In this document: positions 25,953 to 36,081 of the stretch, one piece after another
Numbering within the stretch: the stretch's first letter is position 1
How the letters are laid out: each line of letters starts with the position of its first letter
Assembly: GCF_017968845.1 (NCBI RefSeq)
Contig: NZ_CP072876.1
Span: forward strand, 1,302,001 to 1,366,000
Reading direction: 5' to 3'
Source: Microbacterium sp. NIBRBAC000506063
Lineage (GTDB): Bacteria > Actinomycetota > Actinomycetes > Actinomycetales > Microbacteriaceae
DNA: 64,000 bases
Made by a program: the position numbers and the translations under genes
Notes under the pieces: model-generated
Databases searched by the model: none
What the model saw: the letters and a program-made list of their open reading frames with translations, nothing else
Told to the model about the DNA's origin: nothing

Positions 25953-27297
25953 TCATCCGGTCGCCGTGACGAACGCCTCGTGGTCTCTCCTCGACACCTC
26001 CGCGTAGGCGTAGGACCACTCGATGATCGCATCGGCGACCGTCTCGCCCCTGCCCGCGTATCCGACGATCTGAGCGGCGGCACGGGACTGGGCGTGCGCC
26101 CGGGCGAGCACCACGGCGCACGCCTCGGCGTAGGTGACGAAGGGCTCGTCGTCGAGCTCCTCGACCTCGATTCCGCCTTTCATGTCGTGGAACTGCCGCA
26201 CGTAGTAGTCGTGCTCCGGGCCGCGCAGGTGCCCCAGGAAAGGATCCGACAGTGCCTGCAGGACTCTCTGCATCGCCACGACCCTCGCGCCCTCGCCCGA
26301 GGTCGCGATGAGCTCGTCGAGCACGGCCGGCTGCGGGATCCTCCCGTACTCGACCAGCACGCTCTGCGCCGCCTCTTTGGGCTGCATGAGCAGAGCGTGC
26401 CCGTCGCCGTCCTCCAGCAGCACGAGGAAGCACCGGGTTCCGACGCTGCCCACACCCACCACACGGCGGACGATGTCGGTCGGCGCGAAGTGGTCGAACA
26501 GCATCGCGATGTCCTGCGACGCGGAGCGACGGTAGTCGAGCATCAGATCGTGCACGAGCGAGGCCACCGCATCCGGGACCGGCATCGTCGTCGGATGCCG
26601 CAGCACGATCCGCCGCCGCCCGTCCTCACCGACCTCGGTGAGCCGGCGCACCGCTCGCTCGCCCGTGCGCTTCTGCGCGCTCTTGATGGCCGACTCGATC
26701 GCCCGGCGCGCGGGCTCATCGAGCATCTTCCGCGACTGCTCGATGTCGAAATGCGTGAAGTAGCGCTCGACAGGGCTGAGGCTGCTGGCGTGGCGGACCG
26801 CGCCCAGGTACGTCGTCACGGCACGACGCGCCGCGGCATCGATCACCCTGGATCGCGATCGGATGCCGCACCCCCGACGATGAGGCTCGTCACCAGTCGC
26901 TTCACATCCCACTCCCACGGCGCCCACGCGGCCTCGTCGAAATCGTTCAGGTCGAAGACGAGGCGTCGCTGGGGGAGGCGTAGAAGCCGAAGTTCGAGAC
27001 GTGCGCATCACCGCAGGAGGCGACCAGGATGCCGCTGTGCGGCGCCGCGGCGAGGTCGGCGGCCATGAGCGCGGCCGTGCCCCGGAAGAACGCGAAGGGA
27101 CTCGCGGACATCCGCTCGATGCGCAGCGGGATGAGCTCGGGTTCGCGGGTGGTGTTCTGGCGCTCGATGATGCCGAAGGGGTCGCGGGAACCGCCCGCCT
27201 GCCGGGCGAGACCCGAACGGGGCCGTTCCCCGCGCAGAGCACGGCCCTTCTGGAACAGCTCCTCGCGGGACGGCGGCAGCGGTGGCGGGAATTCCAT
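25953..27297 (-). CDS. DUF2252 family protein
   Basis: About 448 residues after two repairs. The family hallmarks are present: SPFAFFRGTAALMAADLA, SCGDAHVSNFGFYASP, then RRLVFDLNDFDEAAWAPWEWDVKRLVTSL and later DIAMLFDHFAPTDIVRRVVGVGSVGTRCFLVLLEG-like strands. DUF2252 looks distantly like protein/aminoglycoside kinases, but its substrate is unknown. Breaks: near 26973 (C5 should be C6 on the coding strand, ASPQRRLVF) and near 26850 (CCAGGGTGATC lacks a G). It starts at ATG 27297 and is divergent from the DUF998 gene. Confidence 0.85.
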
Positions 27298-27422
27298 GCG
27301 CCCATCATGGCGTGCCCCGGTACGCGGCGCCAGCGCCGGCATCCGTTGATGCACGCCGCGGCTCCTCTCCTGCGGGCGATGTCTCCGTAGGTTCCGCCTC
27401 GCCCACCGATAGTGTCTGTGCC

Positions 27423-28499
27423 ATGGCAACCATTGCGGAATCCGCGGGGAACCGCGAGGCCCTCCCCGCTCCTGCGCGTAGCGCGTCGACCCTCGAGTCC
27501 CTCTCGCTCGGGCTCGGCGCGATCTCCTTCGTCGTGGTCGCGCTGGTGGCGCTCGTGACCTTCCGCTTCGAGGGGACACCGATCGCCGGTCCGGGCTCGG
27601 TCGGGCAGTTCGCCGCGATCGGCGCCGGCGTCGTGGCGGCCCTCGCCTTCGCCGCCGGCCGTTACATCGTGCGCGAGCACTCCGGCAGCACGAAGAGGAT
27701 CACCCTGCTCGACATCGCCGACGTCGCCGCGCTCGCCTTCGCGCACGCGGTCATCGCGCTCCTGGGCTGGACGCTGCTGGCCGACATCCTCGACGAGTCG
27801 TTCCTCGGCGCGACCGTGTACCCCCTGCCGGTGCTGCTGCTCTCCGGCGCGGTCGCCGCGGTCACCGCCTACGTCTGCTTCTTCTCCGCGACGCACATGG
27901 ACCTGTCGCTCCTGGCCACGGTGCTGGCGGTCTTCCTGGTGTTCGGGGTGCTGGCCAGCATGCTCACCGCGAGCGATCCCCGGTGGTGGGAGGACAACCT
28001 CAGCGCACTCGGGATGACCGACGACCTCTCGGCGATGGCCTTCAACCTCACCCTGATCGTGGCGGGCTTCATCGTGACGATCCTGGTGCGCTACGCGACG
28101 GCGTCGGCGGTGATCCGCCGGGCTCCCGGGATCCGCTGGGTGCGCACGCTCCTGGTGACCGTCGGCGTGTTCCTCGGCTGCGTGGGCGTGTTCCCCGTCG
28201 ACGACTTCTTCGCGCTGCACAACACCGTCGCCACGGGAATGGCCGTCGGCTTCGTCGTGCTGGTGATCGGCATGCGATGGTGGATCCCTCGGATGCCGCG
28301 AGGCTTCCTGCTCACCGGCTATGCGTTCGTCGCCGTCGTGGTGCTCGTCGCGATCTACTTCGCGACCGGCTACTACACGCTGACGGCCGTCGAGCTGGTC
28401 GCCGGGGTGCTGGTGTTCTCCTGGATCATCCTCTTCATCCGGGCGGCATCGGCGCTGGAGGAGGACGACGAGACCGCCGCGACAGGAGAGCGCTCATGA
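27423..28499 (+). CDS. DUF998-like integral membrane protein
   Basis: 358 residues with about nine or ten hydrophobic segments spread over the length. The motif SDPRWWEDNLSALGM and GVFPVDDFFALHNTVATGMAVGFVVLVIGM fits DUF998 membrane proteins, whose role is unknown. ATG 27423 follows a short divergent promoter region shared with DUF2252. Its stop overlaps the next ATG (ATGA), so the two are translationally coupled. Confidence 0.7.
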   Translation: MATIAESAGNREALPAPARSASTLESLSLGLGAISFVVVALVALVTFRFEGTPIAGPGSVGQFAAIGAGVVAALAFAAGRYIVREHSGSTKRITLLDIADVAALAFAHAVIALLGWTLLADILDESFLGATVYPLPVLLLSGAVAAVTAYVCFFSATHMDLSLLATVLAVFLVFGVLASMLTASDPRWWEDNLSALGMTDDLSAMAFNLTLIVAGFIVTILVRYATASAVIRRAPGIRWVRTLLVTVGVFLGCVGVFPVDDFFALHNTVATGMAVGFVVLVIGMRWWIPRMPRGFLLTGYAFVAVVVLVAIYFATGYYTLTAVELVAGVLVFSWIILFIRAASALEEDDETAATGERS

Positions 28500-29575
28500 C
28501 GAAGGAAGACCCTGCAGTCCCCTCGGGAGGCCGGATCCGCGCCGGGCTCTCGCCGAGCCTCACCGTGCTGCTCGGCCTGGCCGCGGGCTTCGTCGTGCTC
28601 GCGGGGCTCTCCGCCGCCCGCGACCTGGTCGGCCCGCTGGCGCTCGCCGCGGTGCTCGTCATCGTCTGTCACCCCGTGCGTCATCCGCTCGAGCGTGCCG
28701 GCTGGCCGCGCTGGGCGGCGACGACGGCCGTGATCGTGGTCGGCTACCTCATCCTCATCGCCCTCGCGCTCCTGCTCGCCTATGCGGGCACGCGCTTCAT
28801 CCGCCTCGTCGGCGACTACATCGACGAGCTGGCCGAGACGGCGGCGCGCGTGAACGCCTGGCTGGTGGAGGTGGGCCTGGACCCGGCCGCCTCCGCCGAC
28901 TCGGCGGGCCTGCTCTCTCCTCAGGCGATCATCGGAGCGGTCGCCTCTCTCGCCTCCAGCGCCCTGGTCGTGCTGACCGCGCTGTTCTTCGTCTTCGCGT
29001 ACATCATCTTCATGGCCGCCGACGCCTCGCGCTACGGCCGCGCGGTCGAGCTGTACGGAGCGAATGCCGCGCCGGCTATGACGCGGTTCGCCGCCTATTG
29101 CGCGAACGTGCGCCGCTACTACGTGATCAACGCCGCCTTCGGCGCGGTCGTCGCGATCATCGACGGCCTGGCGCTGTGGGCGATGGGGGTGCCGGCGCCG
29201 GTCGTCTGGGCGATCCTCGCGTTCGTGACGAACTTCATCCCGAACATCGGCTTCGTGCTCGGTCTCATCCCGCCCGCGGTGCTCGCGCTGGTCGTGGGCG
29301 GCTGGCCGCTCATGCTCGGGGTCATCGCCGTCTACATCGTGGTGAACGTGACCCTGCAGGTGCTGATCCAGCCCAAGTTCGTCAGCGACGCGGTGAGCCT
29401 GAGCCTGACGCTGAGCTTCGCGTCGGTCGTGTTCTGGACCTTCATCATCGGCCCGCTGGGCGCGATCCTGAGCATCCCGCTCACCCTGCTGCTGCGCGCG
29501 CTCGTGCTCGAGGGCGACCCGCAGGCTCGCTGGCTGCGATGGCTGTCGGGCGACACCACCGTCCGCGGCGGGTGA
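28496..29575 (+). CDS. AI-2E family transporter (PerM/YdiK-like)
   Basis: 359 residues. Two membrane segments at the N-terminus are followed by an amphipathic stretch, then five or six segments containing VWAILAFVTNFIPNIGFVLGLIPPAVLALV and ILSIPLTLLLRALVL, the family hallmarks. Members export small molecules or act as Na+(Li+)/H+ antiporters; the substrate here is not evident. It overlaps DUF998 by 4 nt and ends tail-to-tail with the next gene (TGATCA). Confidence 0.9.
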   Translation: MTKEDPAVPSGGRIRAGLSPSLTVLLGLAAGFVVLAGLSAARDLVGPLALAAVLVIVCHPVRHPLERAGWPRWAATTAVIVVGYLILIALALLLAYAGTRFIRLVGDYIDELAETAARVNAWLVEVGLDPAASADSAGLLSPQAIIGAVASLASSALVVLTALFFVFAYIIFMAADASRYGRAVELYGANAAPAMTRFAAYCANVRRYYVINAAFGAVVAIIDGLALWAMGVPAPVVWAILAFVTNFIPNIGFVLGLIPPAVLALVVGGWPLMLGVIAVYIVVNVTLQVLIQPKFVSDAVSLSLTLSFASVVFWTFIIGPLGAILSIPLTLLLRALVLEGDPQARWLRWLSGDTTVRGG

Positions 29576-30148
29576 TCAGGCCGGGTCGATCCTCAGCACG
29601 CCCGGCGTCTCGCCCAGGGTGAGGTCGTCGACGATCCGGATGCCGCGCGCGAGAGTGTCGATCTCCGGCACCACCGTGCCGAAGCGCTCGCGGTCGCCGG
29701 AGACGGCGGTCAGCGTGATCAGGTGCGTGCCGGTGTCCCAGGTGTAGGTGGCGAAGGCCGGCGTCCGCGGGTCGGGCGGGGAGGGCACGAGGAGCTTCTC
29801 GCCCACGCCCAGGTGCGGATTGCGGAACTCCTCGGTGTCGTCGTACTCCATCGGCATCATCGCCCGGGCGGTGCGCAGCTGCGGGGTGAGCTCCTGTGAG
29901 GTGACCATCGCCACGACGAGCTCCGGCTCGGGCTTCCACGTCCACACGAGCACGCGGCCGTCGGCCTTGCGCATGAGCAGCGGCGCGGCCTGGCTCATCG
30001 CCCAGGCGGCGACGCCCGAGCCCTTCGTGCCGGTCGTGGTGGCCAGCAGCATCCGGATCGCGGCCTTGCGGTGCCGGCGCCCCTTCCAGCCGAGGGAGCC
30101 AGTGACGGGGATCCACTGCGCGGGGTCGGCGGAGGCGGCGAGTCTCAT
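29576..30148 (-). CDS. Conserved hypothetical protein
   Basis: 190 residues, soluble and with balanced composition. It starts MRLAASADPAQWIPVTGSLGWKGRRHRK. No family was recognised. The segment FATYTWDTGTHLITLTAVSGD suggests a beta-rich fold. No membrane segment or catalytic motif is evident. It is convergent with the AI-2E gene and 56 nt downstream of MscS on the same strand. Confidence 0.7.
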   Translation of the reverse strand: MRLAASADPAQWIPVTGSLGWKGRRHRKAAIRMLLATTTGTKGSGVAAWAMSQAAPLLMRKADGRVLVWTWKPEPELVVAMVTSQELTPQLRTARAMMPMEYDDTEEFRNPHLGVGEKLLVPSPPDPRTPAFATYTWDTGTHLITLTAVSGDRERFGTVVPEIDTLARGIRIVDDLTLGETPGVLRIDPA

Positions 30149-30204
30149 GCCTCCACGCTAGGCGATGCGCCTCGGCGGCCGCTGAGTGCCCCGAGTGCCT
30201 GCAT

Positions 30205-31032
30205 TCACACCGCGTCGGGCGCCGTCAGCGGGGTGTCCGGGAGGTCGGAGGTCACCGTGCCGTGCACCCCTTCCTCGTCCAGCGTCTCCGCTAGCCGGCG
30301 CACCACATCGGATCGGATGCCGACGCCCTTCGTCGGCCGGTGCCAGAACTGCACGTGCGCCACCAGGCGCTCCGGGGATATCGTGCGGGCGAGGGCGCGC
30401 ACCGGCGTGCCCGAAGAGACGCCCGGCACCGGTGCGATCGCCGATTCGAGCAGCTCCAGCAGATCGTCGACGGCGCGGCCCTCGCGCTTCAGGCGCACCT
30501 CGATCGTGCTGCGCCGCGCATGGTCCTCGGAGTGGTTCACGACCGGGTTGCTCAGCAGCTGCGAGTTCGGCACGTGCACGATGCGCCCGTCGCGGGTGCG
30601 CAGCAGGATCGCCCGCCCGTTCATCTCGGTGATCGTGCCGATCAGGCCGTCGACGTCGATCTCGTCGCCGACCTTGACCGTGTTGCGCGACTGCAGCACG
30701 ACGCCCGAGGCGAAGTTGTCGGCGATGCCGCGCATCGCCAGGGCCAACACCGCCACGACGATGATCGTGATGGCGATCACCGGCTGCAGGCCGATGCCGA
30801 GGAAGCCCAGGCCGATCCCGACACCGAGCAGGATCAGCAGGTACCGGACGATCCGCGCCCCGACCGTCGCCATCGTCTCGGTGACGTTGGGGAGTTTGCG
30901 CAGCCCCGCGCGGGCCGCCCGATAGGCGAAGATCGATGCGATCCACCCGGCGAGGCCGCACAGCACCGCCCACAGCACATCCCAGCCGTTCAGCGCGGTC
31001 AGCTGCGCGGAGACGTCAGGCAAGGTCGGCAT
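30205..31032 (-). CDS. Mechanosensitive ion channel, MscS family
   Basis: 275 residues. Three membrane segments (about 18-40, 60-82, 85-110) are followed by the MscS beta domain: NFASGVVLQSRNTVKVGDEIDVDGLIGTITEMNGRAILLRTRDGRIVHVPNSQLLSNPVVNHS. The pore-lining helix is IVVAVLALAMRGIADNFASGVVL. It releases solutes on hypo-osmotic shock. It is short relative to E. coli MscS (286) but complete. Confidence 0.93.
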   Translation of the reverse strand: MPTLPDVSAQLTALNGWDVLWAVLCGLAGWIASIFAYRAARAGLRKLPNVTETMATVGARIVRYLLILLGVGIGLGFLGIGLQPVIAITIIVVAVLALAMRGIADNFASGVVLQSRNTVKVGDEIDVDGLIGTITEMNGRAILLRTRDGRIVHVPNSQLLSNPVVNHSEDHARRSTIEVRLKREGRAVDDLLELLESAIAPVPGVSSGTPVRALARTISPERLVAHVQFWHRPTKGVGIRSDVVRRLAETLDEEGVHGTVTSDLPDTPLTAPDAV

Positions 31033-31074
31033 GCGGTCAGCCTATGGCCCGGATGCGGCGGGGCGGTGTTCGGA

Positions 31075-32575
31075 TCAGGAGTTTCCCGCCGTCGCAGCCT
31101 CGAGCTTGGCGAGCACCTGGTCGATCGTGAACGATGCCGGCTTCTGCCGCGGCGGGAACTCCACGAGGCTCGAGAGCATCCTGGCCACATAGGACTGGGC
31201 CGGCACCAGCAGGAAGACGCGATCGAGCATCCAGTCGAAGTAGCTGTTCGACGTGCGGTCGGCCCGCTCGTAGGGGTCGGTGCGCAGGTTGAAGATCTTC
31301 GGCGCCCGCAGCTCCACCCAGGGGTCCAGCCACACCGCGAGCGTGCCCTCGGCGCGCTGCTCCAGGAACACGATCTTCCAGTTGTCGTAGCGCAGAGCGG
31401 TCAGGTCGCCCTCGTCCGACACATAGAAGAAGTGCTTGCGCGGGCTCTCCGTGACCTCGCCGGTGATGTAGTCGAGCTGGTTGTGTCCGTCCAGGTGGGA
31501 CCTGTACTCGCGGCCCGCGAGGGTCGTGCCCGCCTTGAGCTTGTCGGCGATCTCCGGTTCGCCCGCGGCCGCCAGCAGCGTCACGAACCAGTCGTTGTGG
31601 CTGACGATGCCGTTGAGCACCGTTCCCGCCGGGATGTGCCCGGGCCAGCGCACCATCGCCGGCACCCGGTAGGCGCCCTCCCAGTTGGAGTTCTTCTCGC
31701 TGCGGAACGGCGTCATGCCGGCATCCGGCCAGCTGTTCATGTGCGGACCGTTGTCGGTGGAGTACATCACGATCGTGTTGTCGGCGATGCCGAGGCGATC
31801 CAGCTCATCGAGCAGGTCGCCGACGAGGTCGTCGTGGTCACACATCGTGTCGTGGTACTCGGACTGCCAGCGCCCGGCGCGCCCCTTGCTCTCGGGTTTG
31901 CCGTGCGTGCGGAAGTGCATGTGGGTGGAGTTGAACCAGACGAAGAAGGGCTGGTCGGCCTCGGCTTTGTCGCGGATGAAGTCGACGGCGGCGTCGCGGA
32001 ACTCCTCGTCCACGGTGCGCATGCGCTCGCGGGTCAGGGGCCGGTGTCTTCGATGCGCTGGGTGCCGTCGTCGTTCGCCCAGGAGTGGATCACACCTCGC
32101 GGTCCGAAGTTCTTGCGGAACTCGGGGAAGTCCTCCTCCGACGGGTAGTCGTCGTGCTCCGGCTCCTCCTCGGCGTTGAGGTGGTAGAGGTTGCCGAAGA
32201 ACTCGTCGAAGCCGTGCTGCGTGGGCAGGTGCTCGTCGCGGTCGCCGAGGTGGTTCTTGCCGAACTGCCCGGTCGCGTAGCCGCACTCCTTGAGCGCCGT
32301 CGCGATCGTCGGGTCCTCGGCAGGCATGCCGATCTTCGCGCCCGGCATGCCGACCTTCGTGAGGCCGGTGCGGTAGGGTTCTGGCCGGTGATGAAGGCCG
32401 CACGGCCGGCGGTGCAGCTCTGCTCGCCGTAGTAGTCGGTGAACCGCACGCCCTCGTCGGCGATGCGGTCGATGTTCGGCGTGCGGTACCCCATCAGTCC
32501 GTCGGAGTAGGCGCTGATGTTGCTGATGCCGATGTCGTCACCCCAGATGATCAGGATGTTGGGCTTGTCGGACAT
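31075..32575 (-). CDS. Sulfatase (formylglycine-dependent arylsulfatase family)
   Basis: About 500 residues after two repairs. The N-terminus [12 protein letters not shown] supplies metal-binding Asp13-Asp14. The activation motif is CTAGR with Cys54 and Arg58, the CxAxR form converted to formylglycine. Later GKNHLG, STDNGP and HNDWFVTLL are further active-site or metal motifs. There is no signal peptide, so it may be cytoplasmic. Breaks: near 32380 (coding AACCCTACC lacks a C, giving [13 protein letters not shown]) and near 32040 (GGCCCCTGACC lacks a C, giving DTGPLTRERM). ATG 32575 precedes SDKPNIL. The activating enzyme is encoded at 33849-34749 on the same strand. Confidence 0.93.
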
Positions 32576-32724
32576 GACGCTCCTCTGGTCTCCGGTCGAA
32601 GGGCGGGGCCGTTCTCGGCTCATGAAACCATCCCGTCTCTCACGGGCGCAAGGGTTTCACCCGCCGCGGGTGATCGGCATCCGGAATCGGTGCGGGGCCG
32701 CATCCGACGACGTATCGTCGAAGG

Positions 32725-33852
32725 GTGACCGAGCTGCTTCCCTCATGGCGTGACACGCCCACGCGCCAGGCGATCCTCTCTTTCCTCGCCGCGGTATCGG
32801 ATGCCGCGAGCGCCGACTTCGTGCCGCCCGCGGAGCGGGTCGCCGTCTTCGACAACGACGGCACCCTGTGGGCGGAGAAGCCCATGCCCACCCAGCTGCA
32901 CTATCTGCTGGAGCAGTGGAGGGCGGCGGCCGACGCCGAGCCCGCGCTCGCCGAGACGCAGCCCTACCGGGCGGCGGTCACGGGCGACTACGCGTGGCTG
33001 GGCGGGGCGATCGACAAGCACTACGCCGGCGACGACTCGGATCTCGGGCTGCTGATCGCGGCGGTGTCGCGGGTGAGCGCCGGGGTCGGCGTGGACGAGT
33101 ACGCGGCATCCGTCCGGGAGTTCTTCTCCCATGCCCGGCACCTGACGCTCGGCGTCCCCTACGCGCAGACCGTCTACCGGCCGATGCTCGAGCTGCTGCG
33201 GCTGCTCGAGGAGCACGGCTTCCGCACCTACATCGTCTCGGGCGGCGACCGCGACTTCATGCGCCCGATCACCGAGGATCTCTACGGGGTGCCGCCGCAG
33301 CGGGTCGTCGGCACGGCGATGAGCATGACCTACGACGCCGAGACGAACCTCGTGCGCTACAGCTCCTCGCTCGCCTTCTTCAACGACGGGCCAGAGAAGC
33401 CGACCCGCATCTGGGACCGCGTCGGCCGCCGACCGATCCTCGCGGCGGGCAACTCCGACGGCGACCTGCCCATGTTGCGCTTCGCGCAGGGCAGCCCGCG
33501 CGGGCTCGCGCTGCTCGTCAGCCACGACGACCCCGACCGCGGAGACATCCCCTATGTGAAGGGCGCCGAGAAGGCGCTCGCCACCGCCGAGGACGTCGGG
33601 CTCACCGTCGTCAGCGTGCGCGACGACTGGGCGACGGTCTTCCCTTCCCCGAGCGGTAACTCTCCTCCGGTCGTTGAGTCGAGTCCACCGATCGGCAACC
33701 CTCCGGTCGGTAACCCTCCGGTCGTTGAGCGAGCGCAGCGAGACGAAACGCCCTGGCGTGACCGCGATCGAAGCCGTGGCGTTTCGTCTCCGCGCCCGCG
33801 GCGCTCCGCTCAACGACCGCAGCGGGCGTGCGAGCGCGGTGCAGCGGTCTAG
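32725..33852 (+). CDS. HAD-superfamily phosphatase with repeat-derived tail
   Basis: About 375 residues from GTG 32725. Motif I is VFDNDGTLW (Asp43, Asp45), motif II is IVSGGDRDF, and motif IV is AAGNSDGDLPML, as in HAD phosphatases. The catalytic body ends near residue 310 (DDWATVFP). The last about 60 residues (PPVVESSPPIGNPPVGNPPVVERAQRDET...) are encoded entirely by GGTCGTTGAGC-family repeats, and the stop overlaps the FGE stop. Either the natural stop was lost to repeat insertion or one base is missing near 33650. The substrate is unknown. Confidence 0.87.
   Translation: MTELLPSWRDTPTRQAILSFLAAVSDAASADFVPPAERVAVFDNDGTLWAEKPMPTQLHYLLEQWRAAADAEPALAETQPYRAAVTGDYAWLGGAIDKHYAGDDSDLGLLIAAVSRVSAGVGVDEYAASVREFFSHARHLTLGVPYAQTVYRPMLELLRLLEEHGFRTYIVSGGDRDFMRPITEDLYGVPPQRVVGTAMSMTYDAETNLVRYSSSLAFFNDGPEKPTRIWDRVGRRPILAAGNSDGDLPMLRFAQGSPRGLALLVSHDDPDRGDIPYVKGAEKALATAEDVGLTVVSVRDDWATVFPSPSGNSPPVVESSPPIGNPPVGNPPVVERAQRDETPWRDRDRSRGVSSPRPRRSAQRPQRACERGAAV
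33662..33830 (+). repeat. Cluster of GGTCGTTGAGC-family repeats
   Basis: The short words CCTCCGGTCG(G/T)T recur four times (33662-33730). They lead into a full copy GGTCGTTGAGCGAGCGCAGC...GACGAAACG and a reverse copy ending CGCTCAACGACCG (about 33790-33828). It lies between the HAD and FGE genes but is translated as the HAD tail. Confidence 0.8.
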
Positions 33853-34749
33853 GCGTCCCGCGCGCAGCGGAAGCCGATGTGTGACATGCCTGTGTCCTCG
33901 GCCTGGGGGAGCGCGCCGCCGGGCGGAAGCGCAGGCAGTACTCGGGCGTGCACAGCTGGGATCCGCCCTTGAGGACGCGCCGCGGCATCCGGGGCTGAGA
34001 CTCCTCCGCGCTCGCCGCGGCCAGCAGATTGGCGCGCTTCCCCGCATCGACGGGCTTGTCCGAAAGCCGGACATGGCGCGGGGTGTAGTAGTCGCTCGTC
34101 CACTCCCACACGTTGCCGATGAGGTCGACGAGGCCGTAGTCGTTCGCGGGGTAGGTGCCGACCGGCGAGGTGCCGCCCCAGCCGCGGTTGTCGTAGGGGA
34201 AGTGCCCGACCCAGACGTTCGCGAGCACCTGCCCGTCGGGATAGGGTTCGTCGCCCCAGGCGTAGGCGGCGCCGTCGAGTCCGCCGCGCGCGGCGAACTC
34301 GTGCTCGGCCTCGGTCGGCAGGCGCCGGCCCGCCCATTGCGCGTAGGCGCTCGCATCCTCGAAGGCGACCTGCACGACCGGGTGGTCGAGGCGGTCGTCG
34401 ATCGTCGACTCCGGGCCGAGCGGATGTCGCCAGCTGGCCCCCGGCTGCCAGCGCCACCAGTTGCGCCAGTTGCCGAGATCCACCGGCCCGGTCGTCGGCG
34501 TGAACACCATCGCCCAGGAACGAGATCGGCGGGGTCGGCGCCCGGGAACTGTGCGGGGTCCAGCGCCCGCTCGGCGACGGTGACGTAGCCGGTGTCGGCC
34601 ACGAACGCGGCGAACTCGGCGGTGGTCACCGGCGCCCGCTCGATGAGGAAAGGGGCCGCCGTCCGCTCGTGCACGGGGCGTTCGTCGGGGTAGAAGTCCT
34701 CCGATCCCATGCGGAACGTGCCGCCCTCGATCCGCACCAGCTCAGCCAT
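33849..34749 (-). CDS. Formylglycine-generating enzyme (SUMF1 family)
   Basis: About 300 residues after two repairs. The family body is clear: FRMGSEDFYPDERPVHE, HPVVQVAFEDASAYAQWAGRRLPTEAEHEFAARGG, GNVWEWTSDYY and GGSQLCTPEYCLRFRPAARS. The two copper-binding cysteines fall at about residues 267 and 272, matching Streptomyces coelicolor FGE (Cys272/Cys277). It oxidises the sulfatase Cys in CxAxR to formylglycine. Breaks: near 34515 (CCTGGGCGATG lacks a G) and 33912 (C5 should be C6). The target is most likely the sulfatase at 31075-32575. Confidence 0.93.
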
Positions 34750-34866
34750 GCCCCACGGTATCGCGACACCGGGGGCCCTGCTCTCCGGCATCCGATACCC
34801 CTCGGGTACCCTGGAGAAGTGTCGCGCACCCCGCGGCACAACACAGAGATTGGCCCCCACTCACCC

Positions 34867-36073
34867 GTGACTTCCTCCGCGACCCCAGCCGGTCACGCCG
34901 CGAAGGCGCAGCCGCTGACGATCCTCATCGCCGCTGACACCTTCGCTCCGCACGTCAACGGCGCCGCTCGCTTCGCCGAGCGCCTCGCCGCCGGGCTCGT
35001 CGCCCGCGGTCACGACGTGCACGTCATGGCACCCAGCGCCACGCGCCGGAAGAGCGGGCGCTTCATCGAGGAGATCGAGGGCGAGAAGCTCACGATGCAC
35101 CGGCTGCCCGCCTGGCGGTACTACCCGCACGACTGGCTGACGTTCGTGATCCCGTGGATGTCGAAGTTCCACGCGCGCCGGGTGCTGAAGGCCGTGCAGC
35201 CGGATGTCGCGCACATCCAGTCGCACATCGTCATCGGCCGTGGCGTCACCCGCATCGCCCGCAAGCGCGGGATCCCGGTGATCGCGACCAACCACGTGAT
35301 GGCCGAGAACGTCCTGGATTTCACCACTCTGCCGCCGCTCATCGACAAGCTCGTGGTCAAGCTGGCCTGGGACGACGCGAAGCGCACCTTCGACATGACC
35401 CGCGCCGTCACGACGCCGACGCGCAAGGCCGCCGACTTCCTCGAGGCGACCGTCGACATCTCGGGGTGATCCCGATCAGCTGCGGCATCGACCGCACCCG
35501 GTACACGCCGGTGATCGCGCCGCGGGAGAAGAACCGCGTGCTGTTCGTGGGCCGCCTGACGACCGAGAAGCAGATCGATGTCATCCTGAGAGCGCTGACC
35601 CGCCTCGATCCGGCGCTCGACGTCACCTTCGACATCGTCGGGGGCGGCGATCAGCGCAAGAACCTCGAGGCCCTCACGCAGGAGCTCGGGCTCGCCGACC
35701 GGGTCACCTTCCACGGGCTCGTCGACGAGGGCACTCTGCGCGAGCTCTACTCGCGGGCGAGCGTCTTCGCGATCGCCTCGATCGCCGAGCTGCAGTCGAT
35801 CGCGACGATGGAGGCGATGGCATCCGCCCTTCCCGTCGTCGCCGCGAACGCCGTCGCGCTGCCGCACCTCGTGCACGACGGGGAGAACGGCCACCTCTTC
35901 GAGCCGGGTGACGACGAAGAGCTCGCCGCCCGGCTGACCGATGTCCTCACCGCCTCGCCGGGGAGTACGAGCGGATGCAGCGTTCCTCGCTCGACGGCGT
36001 AGCCATCCACGACATCAACCGCACGCTCGACACCTTCGAAGCGCTGTACCGCGGCGAGCCGCTGCCCGAATAG
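34867..36073 (+). CDS. Glycosyltransferase, GT4 family (GT-B fold)
   Basis: About 402 residues from GTG 34867. The N-domain has TILIADTF-like start APHVNGAARFAERLAAGLVARGHDVHVMAP and HIQSHIVIGRG. The C-domain has RVLFVGRLTTEKQIDVILRAL, FDIVGGGDQRKNLE and SIAELQSIATMEAMASALPVVAANA (the E-x7-E donor motif). This resembles actinobacterial mannosyltransferases that act on lipids or wall glycans. Breaks near 35466 and 35961, each GGGG that should be GGGGG. The next GT4 gene starts 8 nt downstream. Confidence 0.92.
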
Positions 36074-36081
36074 AGCCGCTC

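Noticed and set aside
31810..32180. Plus-strand frames over the sulfatase
   Set aside because: Composition is Arg/Ser/Pro-rich shadow and the minus strand holds clear sulfatase motifs.
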